This document shows, one piece after another, positions 10,741 to 22,110 of a stretch of 64,000 nt of DNA. This DNA is from Eonycteris spelaea (Eukaryota > Chordata > Mammalia > Chiroptera > Pteropodidae), in the NCBI GenBank assembly GCA_003508835.1, contig PUFA01000310.1:434001-498000 (forward strand). The letters run 5' to 3'. The position numbers and the translations under genes were made by a program. Position 1 is the stretch's first letter. Every line of letters starts with the position of its first letter. The notes under the pieces are model-generated. The model saw only the letters and a program-made list of their open reading frames with translations, was not told where the DNA came from and searched no databases.

Positions 10741-11879
10741 TGCAGACTGAATTTATGTGAAGTATCCATGGAATACAAATGGACAGACAAATTAACCCAA
10801 ATCAACATTATCTACCTCTAGGCATTTTTTTCAAATCAGAAAATTTCACTTCCAAATGAATAACTATATCTGCCAATATCTTTGTTTTAAAGTCTATATT
10901 CAGAATAAAATATTACTTTAATGATAATCTGTTAATATATTTCATAACAAGACCTGACTGTAGTTTCTTTAGGAAAAAATTACATGTGAACAAAGGGAAG
11001 AAGGAAAATTAGATAAATGAAATGTCTTTATTTCAAAATAAGTGAAGAACAGACCATAACCTGAATATAGAAGATTCAAATGATGATATAATTATTATAT
11101 ATCTATATGTAATTATAAAACATACTGTTTCTATAAGTTGATTTTTTAAAATTTTACTGATCTTAAAGGACAAGTTTTCTCATAATTGAATGACGAACCC
11201 CTCGTTACTGCTCTTAACTTAATATGCTAAAAAATACTTATTAACTATCCTTTTCTTTAATCATATCTACTGTCATGGCTGTAAATTTATTTCAGCAATA
11301 CAAAAAGAGTGATTTAAACTGCTTGCTCTCTCTGCATATTAGAAAGTAGGAGACAGACACATTCACCGACCCAGTTAACTATGAAAAAAGGAGTCTCCCA
11401 AGTTGCCAGGAACTAACACTATAGTAAAATTACAAGAAAATTGTGTTAAGAAACCTTTTCTCATCTGCAAGTTATTTGACTGAAACCTGAGGTGCTGAAT
11501 TTCAGCACAAAGGTGACTTTGGAGGAGAAAGTTTGTGCCAAACTGGATCAGTTGTTGTGTATTATGTAAGAAGGAGGAGAAAAAAATTAACTGTTTACTC
11601 CTAAGCTATAATTTTAAGATTATCTATTACAGTAAATGATAGAATTTCCAAACCTCAAAACTTTACTAGAGTTATATTTTCATGAAATAGTATCTGTACC
11701 TACGCAAAACTCAATATCATTAAATATTAAATAATTTGCCTTCCCTACTTATATATAAAGCGTACAAAATTATTTTATTCACTGTGTCAGAAGTGAATTC
11801 TAGTTGAATTGTGAAACTGGTGTTAAACAGCTAAAAGATTTTTCTTTTCAAATAAGATTATCCTGAAAGTAAAGAATAT
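10741..11879. other. Unassigned AT-rich sequence
   Basis: Strongly AT-rich and without a recognisable family. It may include eroded L1 next to the L1 fragment that follows. No gene seen. Confidence 0.45.
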
Positions 11880-13000
11880 ATGTGCAGTATATTATAGAAT
11901 ATATAGTAAAAACAAGAAAATAAAAATCAGCAAATCGTCCATAATTCTATTGTCCAGAGATCATCACCATTAACACTCTGTTGCATTTCCTTATAAAGGG
12001 AGTTTATACACACACACCAAAATATTCATTGTATATAAATGCATATTAATATTTTATTATAAAAAATTATAATATAGACAAAAGCAGACAGAGAGCATGA
12101 TTAACCCCATCTACTCATGATGGCCAGCCCATCCATAGCTTCTTCCTCTTTCTCACTCATTTTTTTTTTAAAGCAATTTAAAATTGTATCATCTCATCCA
12201 TAAAATTAGAAGAGATGGATCTTTAAAAGTTAAGGACTTTTTAAAACATAACTATTATCACATATAAACTAATTACAATAATACTTGAATAATATGGAAT
12301 ATTCAGTCCATGTTCAAATTTTCAGTTGTCTTGTAAATGTTATTATTTCTATTTATAGTTTGTTTGAAGCAGGACCCAAATAAGGTTCATATATAGTACT
12401 GATATGGGTTGATATGTCTGTTAGATCTCTGTAAATGTATATGGGTTTCCACTCTAATTTTTTTCCTTGCAATTTATTTGTTGAAGAAAACAAGCTGTTT
12501 GTCCTGTAGAACTTCCCATGACCTGGATTTTTCTCATTGTGTCCCCATGGTGTAATTTAACATGTTCCTCTGTCTTCTGTGTTTCCTACAACTATCTATA
12601 GATACAGATTTTTTTTTGCAAGACTGCTTCACAGGTAGTTGTGTGTTTTGCCATTGGGAGGTGCATAAAGTGTAATAATCTCTTGTTTTATGATGTTACC
12701 TAGATTCATTAGTCTATTAAGAATTGCAAAATTGTGATATTTTAATCTTATTATTCCTTAAGTTGATGTTTTAGCATGTGCCAAACAGGTTTTTGTTATT
12801 TTGCTTTCATTTTTTGTTCTTTAATTATCATTTGAATGCATTAATTTAAAAAATTATAATTCAATACGTCTTATTATTTTTATTAATGCTGAAATTATGC
12901 CTATTAGGCCTGTGGTAACATTGACTTCTGACTTCTTTTGACATGACCCTAGTACTCTTTGCTAGCTCCTCTGCTATTTGGTATGACAAGATCATCTAGG
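11880..13000 (-). mobile_element. Old L1 LINE 3' region
   Basis: Minus-strand L1 3' sequence of an old (L1M-type) subfamily. Diagnostic stretches are 'agatcatcaccattaacact' near 11956, 'catgttcaaattttcagttgtc' near 12310, and 'ggtgtaatttaacatgttcctctgtc' near 12550. It may be two adjacent fragments, since 11890-12010 and 12060-13000 represent different parts of the 3' end. Confidence 0.65.
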
Positions 13001-13049
13001 CTCATCTTATACAGTTCCACACAATAAAAATTAATTTATATAGTTCCAC

Positions 13050-13290
13050 ACATAATACACACATACACACACATATATGTGTGCATATCTAGTTGCTTAT
13101 ATTAAGGAACAAACAATGGAAGGATAAGTATCACAAAATAATAGTTACCTATAAGAGGGGAAAGGAATGAAGTGGAAGGGATTGTGATAGAACCTAGACT
13201 TTGAATATACCTTGTTTTATAGATTCGACTTTAGAGTCTTGTAAATATTTTACATAATTATAAAAATGTTAATTTTTAAAAACATAATTC
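13050..13290 (+). mobile_element. L1 LINE 3' end fragment
   Basis: Sense L1M-like 3' UTR: 'ataatagttacctataagag', a purine-rich loop, then 'ttgtaaatattttacataattataaaaatg'. It lies opposite in orientation to the L1 piece on its left. Confidence 0.5.
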
Positions 13291-13844
13291 CTAATTTAAA
13301 AAAAATCTTAGTTGTGTACCCAGTCAATGGCATATAGAGAACTACTTAAAATAATTTTAAGACACAGTAATTTGACTGCATCTCTAGAGGAATATACGCT
13401 AAAGACAAAAAGAACTGCAAAAACATCTTTAAACAGGTTTTGGTAATCATATTGTTGGTGGTAGTGTTGATATTGCTATTCTAGAGAATATGGGAAAAGC
13501 AAATATTAATTATGGGATAGTCTAATTCTATCATGCTCCATGTCTTTGAAAATCAGGATTCTCAACATGGGGGAAGGAAATATAGATGATAAAGAGAAGT
13601 AAGGTAAAAATCCTGTAGTTCTGAATTTGAATTAGAAGTTGGTGATATAAACTTATGATACATGTATTTATGGAAAGATACATTCCTACTTCCTCTTGTT
13701 CACTATCAAGACCTAGAAACAGTGACTACTTCAGTAGTAATAAGCACCCTTAGTATCTATACAGTGATCTGGCTGAGGCAGGAAAAATGTCTACACACAT
13801 TACATAAATATCATAAATGCGTATGCATTCATATATACATATAT
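13291..13844. other. Unassigned AT-rich sequence
   Basis: No family recognised. The 61-aa frame at 13662-13847 ends in an Ile-Tyr/His run from a CATATA repeat and is not a gene. Confidence 0.45.
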
Positions 13845-14215
13845 TGAATATGTGTGCAAGATCAGTTATTTAACCATTCTTCTATTTCTGGACACCGAGA
13901 TGATTTCCAGTTCTTTACAATTATATGTCACACTGCAACTAAGCATTTATTTGCACACTTATTATTTCTTTAGTACAAATTCCTGTAAGTGAAATTTCCC
14001 AGCCAGAAGGTAGGAACATATTTAAACTCTTGATTAGTATTGTCAAACAGCCTCTAGAAAGGTTAGAGCAGGTCATAAGCCAAGTGGCAGCACAGGGGAG
14101 TGACAGCTTCATCCCATTAATAGTTATAGACATTTGAGACATTTTCATTGACATGTTTCTGCCAAGTAGCATCAATCCTTTTTGTCCCTTTGCTTTTCCT
14201 TCCTTGATTTTCTTG
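13845..14215 (-). mobile_element. Old L1 LINE 3' region
   Basis: Reverse L1 3' sequence: 'taaccattcttctatttctggaca', then 'ttctttagtacaaattcctgtaagtgaaat', then 'tgtcaaacagcctctagaaaggtt'. This is the L1M 3' UTR order. Confidence 0.7.
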
Positions 14216-14614
14216 TAGAGAAACTTTAATAATTAAGAATACCACATAGAAAACCTATGCTGATATAACATTTTTGTATTTACATTATAAATTAATAACT
14301 ATATGTCAACAAAATTAGAATGGCTTCTCAAACTAAATGTATTACTTATAATTAATGTGTGGAATTGCTAGTTCCTTAGTTGCAAACCCGTATATCATAA
14401 ACGTATTAAGATATTTTCATAGTATTTTGGTAATTTGGTAGCCACTTTTGAAGTTCTGGGGTTTTAAATTATAACCTTACCTTTACAGAACTCATTATAT
14501 GTGAAACTGTGTTTACCAGACATGGTTTAGAAAGGTAACTAACTTTGCAAACATTTCTTGTATATATTCCATATGAATATGGTGAAGGCAAAAAAAGAAA
14601 AGTAGATTATATAT
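14216..14614. other. Unassigned AT-rich sequence
   Basis: Nothing recognised on either strand. Confidence 0.45.
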
Positions 14615-14785
14615 AAAAGTCATAGACTGTTAGAGCTAGAGAGATATTAAAAATTATCTGGTCCTGTCTCTTCATTTTATCATTTTTGAGAAACTAAGGC
14701 AAAGGGTAGTTTTATAACATCTGTGTGGTTACACAGCTAATTTGTGACAGAATGAGATAAAAATTCAAAATGATTCAATATAATG
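14615..14785 (-). mobile_element. MIR-like SINE
   Basis: 'gactgttagagctagagaga', then 'ctcttcattttatcatttttgagaaactaaggca', then 'ggttacacagctaatttgtgacagaatgag' follow the reverse MIR or a MIR-related SINE. The 'gttagagctagagag' start fits a MIR3-like relative; the exact subfamily is uncertain. Confidence 0.6.
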
Positions 14786-15057
14786 TCCTGTCTATGTAGC
14801 ATCTCAGAATTAGCAAAACTTGAAGTCAATATACAAAAGTAAAAATAATTTTTGCATTAAGAAATGGAAATTGTTTCCCTTTGAAACTCTATTGCTATAT
14901 ATCTATCTTTTCAATAAAAAAATCCTATAGAAAATAGATCAACAACTAACTATGTTATAAAATCAGGTAAAAGAGCACTTCTGTTATTTGGAAGCTAGAA
15001 ATAAATTATTCTAATAGTAGGATTTATAGCAATAAAAATATACAGCATCTGAATCAT
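14786..15057. other. Unassigned AT-rich sequence
   Basis: No recognised element before the compound microsatellite. Confidence 0.45.
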
Positions 15058-15098
15058 ACACACACACACACACACACACTCACACGCACACGCGCGCG

Positions 15099-15134
<36 letters not shown>
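15058..15134. repeat. (AC)n-(CG)n-(CT)n compound microsatellite
   Basis: An AC run passes through ACGC units into a short pure CG stretch (about 15091-15101) and then a pure CT run to 15134. The CG stretch stands out in this CpG-poor window. Confidence 0.95.
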
Positions 15135-15137
<3 letters not shown>

Positions 15138-15139
15138 CA

Positions 15140-15275
15140 TTCTATTGATACTATCTCCTTGAATTCTAACAATAATCTTGAGCCCTGAGAGGTTATGTGA
15201 TTTGTCCCTGGTAATCTCATGCGTGTCAGTCAGGATTGGACGTAGGCGGTCTTAGACACAGTGGTTTGTTTTGAA
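15140..15275 (-). mobile_element. MIR SINE fragment
   Basis: Reverse MIR remnants: 'ctgagaggttatgtgatttgtccctggtaatc' and 'caggattggacgtaggcggtctta'. Diverged. Confidence 0.5.
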
Positions 15276-15429
15276 GTTTTCAAGCCTCGATGGTCAATTT
15301 CATTGCTACCGGGGGTTGCTGTGATTGTCTTATTCTCCCAGCTCTTTCCCTACAGGGTCAAAGTTTCCACCTTAGAAATTCATTCATTTGAATATCATGG
15401 TGGAATTCCTTGGAGCAAAAATTTTTAGA

Positions 15430-15597
15430 AACCCCTCATCTGCCGCGTGCTAACTATATGACTTTTCCTTCCTCTTCTATAACATGGGTATAAAAATATC
15501 TACCTCATTAGATTACTGGAGGATTAAATATGATAAATTATATCAGTTTTTAGTAGAATACCTGGAACACAGTAAATATTCAATAAACAATAACTGC
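15430..15597 (+). mobile_element. MIR SINE
   Basis: Sense MIR: 'gctaactatatgacttttcc', 'ttctataacatgggtataaa', 'ctacctcattagattactggaggattaaatatg', 'acctggaacacagtaaatattcaataaa'. The 3' end is continuous with a CAT repeat. Confidence 0.8.
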
Positions 15598-15645
15598 TAT
15601 CATCATCATCCTTATTCTCATCATCAGCATCATTATCATTATTTC
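15598..15645. repeat. (CAT)n imperfect microsatellite
   Basis: Imperfect CAT units, apparently grown from the MIR 3' tail. The 85-aa open frame at 15484-15741 (a His/Tyr-rich stretch) is MIR plus this repeat and not a gene. Confidence 0.85.
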
Positions 15646-16424
15646 TTTTTTATTGACTGCTCTGTAAATGCAAAAACTTGTGGAAGGGGTAATACATTAT
15701 CGGAAGGGGCTAGTGACTCATCAGTTGTTCTTCAGAAGTGAGAATAAAGGTAGTAAAGCATGGGGAAGGAAAGGGAGATATTGAAAAGAGAGGTGGGGGG
15801 ACCCCAAAGAAACAGAGCAATTTTACTCCAAAGTAGTTGGGATAAGTTTACAGAACTGTTCAAATGAAGTCTAGTACTCTTATTTGGCATCTGACAATCT
15901 TTATCAAGTTTTCAGAGGGCCTGATAGTGAATGAGGAAGGCCACTTCTGTCCAGGAAGGCCGTGGGCACAGACCGTCTGTCCCTGCCCAAGGACTCCCAC
16001 GCACCATGGCCACCTGCCTGTCCCTGCTGTGGTGGTGGGAGTGCGTACACAACTCTATGCAGGCGTTTCTATTTACTGTGTCTGGAAACAGGTTTTTTTC
16101 CCACGGAAAAATTTCTCATTGTACCCATAGGTGCAGGACACACGTTGCATAATATAAAAGACTTTCGAAGACTTATTGCTACCCTGCGTATACACTGTGC
16201 TTCAAGACTAGGGCTGTGTGCCATTTCCGAAGTGTCATTCCACTTTTTCCCAGAGGTAAGGTCTAAAGCAGGCCTTTCCTCTAGAATCCTCCACTGGTCA
16301 CGGAAGCTGGAAGGAAGTCTTACTGTTTGATGCTGTACGTTTCTCCCTCAGGTTCACGTACCCTTTGATTTCCAGCATTTTATTTCTCATTGTTCATTGT
16401 TGTGCAAAGAACTTAAACACGTGG
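15646..16424. other. Unassigned intergenic sequence
   Basis: Moderate GC (15930-16050 is the richer part). The overlapping plus-strand frames at 15864-16330 (73-122 aa) cover the same DNA in three frames with no recognisable domain; probably chance. Confidence 0.45.
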
Positions 16425-16520
16425 TAAAATATAAAATGGAGCAAAAGGTTAAGGTGAAAGGTACATCTCACTCCCATCCCAATCTCCAGTGCCACTGCCC
16501 AGAAGTAACCCCTGGCTGTT
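16425..16520 (-). mobile_element. L1 LINE 3' UTR scrap
   Basis: 'aaaaggttaaggtgaaaggt', 'catcccaatctccagtgccactgccca' and 'gaagtaacccctg' resemble the reverse L1M 3' UTR. The piece directly abuts an L2 fragment. Confidence 0.5.
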
Positions 16521-16521
16521 C

Positions 16522-16850
16522 ATTCATTCAAAAAACGTGGTGGAGTGTCTTCCCTGTGGCCGCCACTGTCCTGGGTGCTAAGGACTGAGAAGCAAAGAGG
16601 CAGATCAGATCTCTGCCTTCTGGTTGGAGCTGATGAGTCACAAACAAGATACATACGCAAAGGATCATCCAGTGTATTGGAAAGTAATAAATGCTACATA
16701 CAGAAATAAGCAAGGAAGGAGAGGGGAAGAGTAATCAGGGTTGCTGAGGCTGTAGCTGAACAAAGTGCTGAAGGAAAGAGAAGGAGCCATTGTGGGGAAG
16801 CAACGTTCCAGAAAGAGGAAAAGGATGCTCAAGCAAGGTTGGCACATGTG
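16522..16850 (-). mobile_element. L2 LINE 3' end
   Basis: Reverse L2: 'gttcattcattcaaaaaacg', 'gccgccactgtcctgggtgctaaggac', 'ctgccttctggttggagctgatgagtcac', 'aagtaataaatgctacatacagaaataagcaa', continuing into the next L2 segment. Confidence 0.75.
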
Positions 16851-16884
16851 GGGACGGAGTTTTAATCAGTGATTTATTTTTATT

Positions 16885-17112
16885 TAGAAAACACTTATAA
16901 AGTATCTACTGTATACAGCACTTAGTATAAACTAACTCTCTTAATCCTTGCAGTAAGCCCAGGCACTCTTCTCTTCCCCATTGTAAAGGGAAACTGAGGC
17001 ACAGAAGAGTTAGGAAAATTGCTTAAAGTCAGAAAACTAGTGAGTAGTAAGACCCGGACTTTAACACGGGCTGTCTGCCTGTGTTTGGCCCGTGTCTTAA
17101 CTGCTGCGCTCT
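16885..17112 (-). mobile_element. MIR SINE
   Basis: Reverse MIR with most of the unit: 'agtatctactgtatacagcacttagta', 'gtaaagggaaactgaggcacagaagagttagga', 'agactagtgagtagtaagac'-like stretch, ending 'tgtcttaactgctgcgctctgtg'. Confidence 0.85.
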
Positions 17113-17495
17113 GTGGGCAGGTGGCACAGGAGAAGTGTGGGGCCGTTCCCAGGGCGAGATGGGAGCAGTGGGAGAGCCTTGGATAGGGGAACGACAGGTA
17201 CATTCTTCCAGAAAATTCTGACACATTTGCATGCATTTATGTTTATGTATATGTGTATACACACATGTATCCTTGAGGTTTTTGCCCTCTTAGTAGCTTA
17301 ATGTTAAAATGTAAAACAATTTTAATTATGGGAAGGAGAGAGAGACTTGAAATTATGTATGCTTTAGTTAAAGATGATATCCTATTAAATAATGTTTGGG
17401 CATGGGTAATCTATTTTTAAAGTCTCACAAATACTTCTCTATTTGGGGGCCCTGGCAGTACTTGTGCATCTGACCATGCTTCCCTGGGAAAACAA
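17113..17495. other. Unassigned intergenic sequence
   Basis: No family recognised. The 104- and 77-aa minus-strand frames at 16922-17262 are largely translated MIR. Confidence 0.5.
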
Positions 17496-18065
17496 ACCAA
17501 CTTAAAAAAAAAATTCAGTGGCTTAGCATATTCACAATGTTGTACATTCATTGCCATTATCCAATTCCAGAACACTTTCATCACCCCATAAAGAAACTCA
17601 CTACCTATTAGCATCCACTCTCAATTCTCCCCTCCCCCTAGCTCCTGGAAACCACTAATCTATTTTCTGTCTTTATGGATTTGCTCATCGTGGACAATTC
17701 ATATAAATGCAATCATGCAATATGTGGCCTTTTGTGACTAGCCTCTTCCACTTAGCATAATGTTTTTGACGTTCATCTATGGATGTAGTATGTACCGACC
17801 TGCCATTCTTTTTTATAACTGAATAATAATCCATCGTATGCATATATCACATTTTGTTTATCCATTCATCAGTTGATGGACAATTGAATTGTTCTTGCTT
17901 CTTAGCTATTATGATAATGCTGCTATGCACATTAGTGTACAAGTTTTTGTGTGAACTCATGTTTTACAACGGTCTTGGATATACCTAGTGAAATTGCTGG
18001 TCACAGAGTAACTATGTTTAACTTATCAAATCAACTTTTGAGCACAATATATTACATAGCACCTT
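17496..18065 (-). mobile_element. Old L1 LINE 3' region
   Basis: Reverse L1M 3' UTR, well recognisable: 'ttgtacattcattgccatta', 'ctggaaaccactaatctattttctgtctttatgg', 'cttccacttagcataatgtt', 'ataatccatcgtatgcatatatcacattttgtttatcc', 'tgaaattgctggtcacagag'-type end. Confidence 0.85.
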
Positions 18066-18399
18066 GCTCCTTGTAAGGGGATAAATATAGGAGCAAGCGG
18101 TTTCTTTAGCAAATGCCCTATCCTGTTCTATTTATACGAGAAGTTGGCAGATTAGTGATGGTGCCTACTTGTTGGGGTTCAATGTGTCAGTACCTGAAGA
18201 TTATTGGCACTAAGTGATATATTCTCTATGCAGATCTCACTTTTTGTGGCCCCTTCTATATGATGGTCACATGGAGAGTGACCATGGGCAAGTTGCCCTT
18301 GAATTAATTGGAGGGCCCAGGCTTGAGCAACCCAATTTCTCTGGGTACCTGCAAGAGCTCCATAGAACCAGACTGAAGAAACAAAGGCTTTGAGAAGAT
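18066..18399. other. Unassigned intergenic sequence
   Basis: Nothing recognised. Confidence 0.45.
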
Positions 18400-18980
18400 A
18401 TACACTTCTCTAAGAATAATATTAACGATAATAATAGACTGCATGCTTAGTATAATACTGAATGCTTTACAGCCTTTTTCTAGACTTGTACTCTCCAATA
18501 CAGTAGTCACTGGCCACATGTGCTTGAAATGTGGTTAGCCTGAGTTGAGACAAACCATATGTATAAAGTACACATTGGATTTCAAAGACTTAGTACAAAA
18601 AAGGAATGTAGAACATGTCACTAATATTTTTACATGTTGAAATGATATTTTGGGTATGTTGAGTTATGTAAAATACATTACTAAAATTAATTTCACCTGT
18701 TTCTTTTTACTTAATGGGGCTACTAGAAAATTTTAAATTACATATGTGACTCACATTTGCAGCTTGCATTATATTTCTATTGGACAGCACTTGTTCTAGA
18801 CTATTCTTCACAGTAATTTGATCAGCTGGACGGCATTATCATCCCCACATTACGGGTGAGGAAATTGAGGCTTAGAGAGCTTAAGTAAATTGCCTGTGAT
18901 CATATATCCGTGGCTTAACCATAAATCTGTCTGTTTTCAAGCCCAAATTCTTACCCATTACTCTGTGCTATCTCCCCATG
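18400..18980 (-). mobile_element. MIR SINE interrupted by a hAT element
   Basis: The MIR starts at about 18400 ('gcttagtataatactgaatgctttacag'), is broken at 18486, and resumes after 18793 ('cagtaatttgatcagctgga', 'ggtgaggaaattgaggcttagagagcttaagtaa', to 'gtgctatctcc'). Joined, the halves make one ordered reverse MIR, so the hAT element inserted after the MIR. Confidence 0.85.
18486..18793 (-). mobile_element. hAT-Charlie DNA transposon, MER33-like
   Basis: 308 bp flanked by perfect 8-bp direct repeats TTCTAGAC (18478-18485 and 18794-18801), the target-duplication length of hAT elements, with the common TCTAGA core. The ends form inverted repeats (TTGTACTCTCCAATAC and TATTGGACAGCACTTG). Internal sequence matches MER33 as I recall it, reversed ('acatatgtgactcacatttg', 'tttcacctgtttctttttac'). 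No transposase ORF; non-autonomous. Confidence 0.85.
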
Positions 18981-20309
18981 GCCCAGAAATATAAACCATG
19001 TGATACAGAAATGGTTATGATCATTAGCTATGGCTAAAAGCTGTTTTCACATCTCCATTGTAGAACACAAGAAAAATCGTCCATGACATTCTGTAAGGTA
19101 GAATTTAGGTTGTAGTTGGGAGAAATTGCCTATGGGAAATTTTCTTAAGTACTAACTCTTCATAATGGTTTGAGGCTTACTTGCCAAAGACAGAAGTCTG
19201 ATGAAGCTACTTCAGGAGTTGCTTTCATCGTTATGATCTTACACTTCGCGTCAGATCCACAGGTCAGTCAGTCGCTGCTGTAACACTCAGAGTGAGATGG
19301 AGTAGAGTGAGATGAATGTGCTTCAGTTTCGTCCTTTATTCCCCCCTGTAAAGTGTAAGGGTTTAATTTCATCCCATTTCATTTGAATTTGTGAAAAACC
19401 TCAGTGGGCCATTCTTCATGCAATGCTGCCCTCTTCCAAGTTGTAATAAAGAAAGGCAAAACTAAAGGAGAGAAAGAATCATTCTATTTCCTTTCTTCCC
19501 CCACTACCTTAAACCACTCTCCGAATATATACTTTAACACAGTCATATCTCCCTAAGGCATCAGTGTCATCACTCACAAAGAATTCTCATATGTGCATAT
19601 TAATGCTAGTTATTACTATTTTTAAATACTACAAATTACGTATTTTTCACTTTATATATACATGCAAATAACATGTATCATGAGTATAAATTACTTATTT
19701 AATTTCAAATACCAAAGGGAAGCCTAATTTAGAACACATGTCCCTTGAGCTATTTTTCCAAATGAGGAGAGTTGGGATAATTGGGACTTATGCTTTGCCT
19801 CAGGGTGTCATCCCAAATGCTTAAACCCTCTTGTATTCTTAAAGGCTAGAAATGTTGCTGACAGCTGTTAAGCACAATCCCACACACTTTTTTTCTGTTT
19901 TTTTTTTCTTTCAGACTACAAATTTACAGAATACCAAGAAACATGGCAAAGTTATCTCCTAAAAGATTAAGCACAGCTCAAAAACCGAACTCTAAGAAGC
20001 CAGAAAGTTTCTAGATATGTATGTGCCATATTATTTTTATTTTTAATTCACAGTCAAAATTGAGTGCCCTTAAATGAAGTTTGCTTTGGCTTAAATAGCT
20101 ACATGGAAAATAAATTTCAGCATTTGTTTTTTGTTTAGTCATTCTTCCTTAAAATTCCTTAGCGGTTTCAGATGTACTTCAAATGAGATGACAATGAACC
20201 GTAGAAAGAAGTCAGAATGAGTGTATTGGGAAAAGTAGATAGAGTTAGGAATCGGATGACTTGAACTATAGTTGTGTTTCCACAATGAATTAGCAACAAG
20301 GCCTTGGGG
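18981..20309. other. Unassigned intergenic sequence
   Basis: No family recognised over 1.3 kb. Contains T-rich patches near 19890-19910. No credible ORF. Confidence 0.45.
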
Positions 20310-21140
20310 AATTTAGGTTCCACAAACATTTATTGGATACCTACTATGTTCAAGGCTGTAGGATAAGATGGGGATCCTTGAGGAAGTTATCCCTTAGAAG
20401 GAAGAAAGCATATTCACAAAACTAGGGTATAACATGGTACAGAATGTGTGAGTAATGGAGCAGAAATTATGGGAGCACAGAAGGAAATAAGCATAATTCC
20501 AGCCGTGGAGATTGAGGATGACTTTCATGAAGAAAGTGATGTTTGGGGTGACCCTACAAGTAGGGGTAGGATTTCTGGGTGAGGTAGAAGGAAAGGTGCA
20601 TGGAAGGGGACACAATGGAAGCAAAGGTCAAGGGTAAGAAAGTGCAGAGCTGGTTCAGGGAAACTCGTTAGACAGGAAGGCACAGTTAATTCTGAATAAT
20701 AACGGGAGATAAGTTTTGACCCCTAGATTAGAATCAGATTGTGGTGGAGCTTGACTTGAATTTCATCCTGAGGAATTTGAACCTTATTGGTGGAAGTGGA
20801 GGGAGTGCAGCAAAGTTAAAGAACAGACCCATGAATGGTTGACTTTGCTAGGGTGATTGCTGACGGCACTGAGTGATTTGAGAGGTGAGCGGAAACCGAG
20901 GTTGGGAGATCAGTTAGAAAACTGTTCATTGCAGTGTTCGGGCAATGGGAATGGATAGCGAAGGCAGATACAGAGGGATATATCGGAGGGAGAATTGACA
21001 GGGCATGGTGACAATTGGTTTTGAGATGCAAAAGATGACTAAGGTTTTGAGCATTGATGAGTCAGAGAACAGAGATGCTGAGAACGTAGGAGGTTTGCTG
21101 AAAAAGATGCTAAGTTTGGTTTGGGGGCATATTTAGTTTA
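20310..21140 (-). mobile_element. L2 LINE fragment
   Basis: Reverse L2 across about 830 bp: 'caaacatttattggatacctactatgttcaagg' at the 3' end, then 'gacttgaatttcatcctgag', 'gttagaaaactgttcattgcagtgttcgggc', and 'ggtttgggggcatatttagt' at the ORF2 end. Heavily decayed; the minus-strand frames at 20394-20624 and 20816-21031 are remnants of L2 ORF2. Confidence 0.7.
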
Positions 21141-21144
21141 TTCT

Positions 21145-21545
21145 GAACACATCAGCCAATCATATAAAACACAAGTCAATTCCTGACTCCCCTTCTTCCA
21201 AAACCCTTTAATGCCTTTCCATCCTACTGAAAATAAAAGAAAAATCCTTACGATGGCCAATGAAGCCTTACATGTCCTGGGAGGCCCACTGGTCCTTTTG
21301 CTATCCTCCAAGACTGCCCAACATGCATCTGCCTTAGGGCTTTTCTTGTTGTTTTCTCTGCCTGAAACTCTCTTTCCTAGATAATTCTCATACCTTACTC
21401 CCTCGCTTCCTTCAGCCGTTACTCAAATGCCTCCGTTTAGAAAGTCCTTTCCTGATTATCCCAAAGAAAACAGCAACCACCAACCCTCTCTCCTCTTTGC
21501 TGTTCGCCATTGTGCTTATCACTATCTCACATCTCACAGCCTGGA
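21145..21545 (+). mobile_element. L2 LINE fragment
   Basis: Sense L2: 'tccaaaaccctttaatgcctttccatc', 'aatccttacgatggccaatgaagccttacatg', 'ctgcctgaaactctctttcctag', 'actcaaatgcctccgtttagaaagtcctttcctga', 'gtgcttatcactatctcac'. It sits back to back with the reverse L2 on its left. Confidence 0.85.
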
Positions 21546-21589
21546 AACTGAAGAGTTAAAAAAAGAAAAACACTTGATAATATAATAAT

Positions 21590-22110
21590 CCAATGTTTTT
21601 AAGGGTGCAGTGAGGTTTGTTACTCTCGCACGCCATTATTGAAACTGTACATTGATATAGTCCCTTTGAAAAGCAATTTGGCAGTAAATGCAAAGAGTCA
21701 TAAAATGTTGATGTCCTGGAACATTTTATGTTTTAAAAATTCGTAAAATCAATTCTAAGAAGATAATCTAAAATATGAAAGATAAAATATTCAGGAAAAT
21801 GTATATTGATGCAATATTTATATATCAAGAAACTTGAAAGGTTTTAAACATCTAACAATATAAGGAGATAGTTAAATTAAGTAAATTACTGTTTGGTTAT
21901 TTAATAACATATTATTCACTGTTAAAAGGATAGTTATGAAAAGCTGATTAGCAACAGAGAAAATGCTTGTGAAACAGTGACATTTAAAAGCACAGGATCC
22001 ACAATTATATACACGTATAATTTCTTTAAATATACCCCCCCCAAAAAAAAAAGCTAGGAGGAAATTAACCCAAATGCTGGTATTAAACACATTACGATAA
22101 CGGGATTTTA
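21590..22110 (+). mobile_element. Old L1 LINE 3' region
   Basis: Sense L1M-type: 'gtccctttgaaaagcaatttggcagta' near 21660, 'ttctaagaagataatctaaaa', 'gttggttatttaataacata'-like stretch. Ends in a C8A10 run at about 22036-22052, after which the match fades. Confidence 0.6.
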
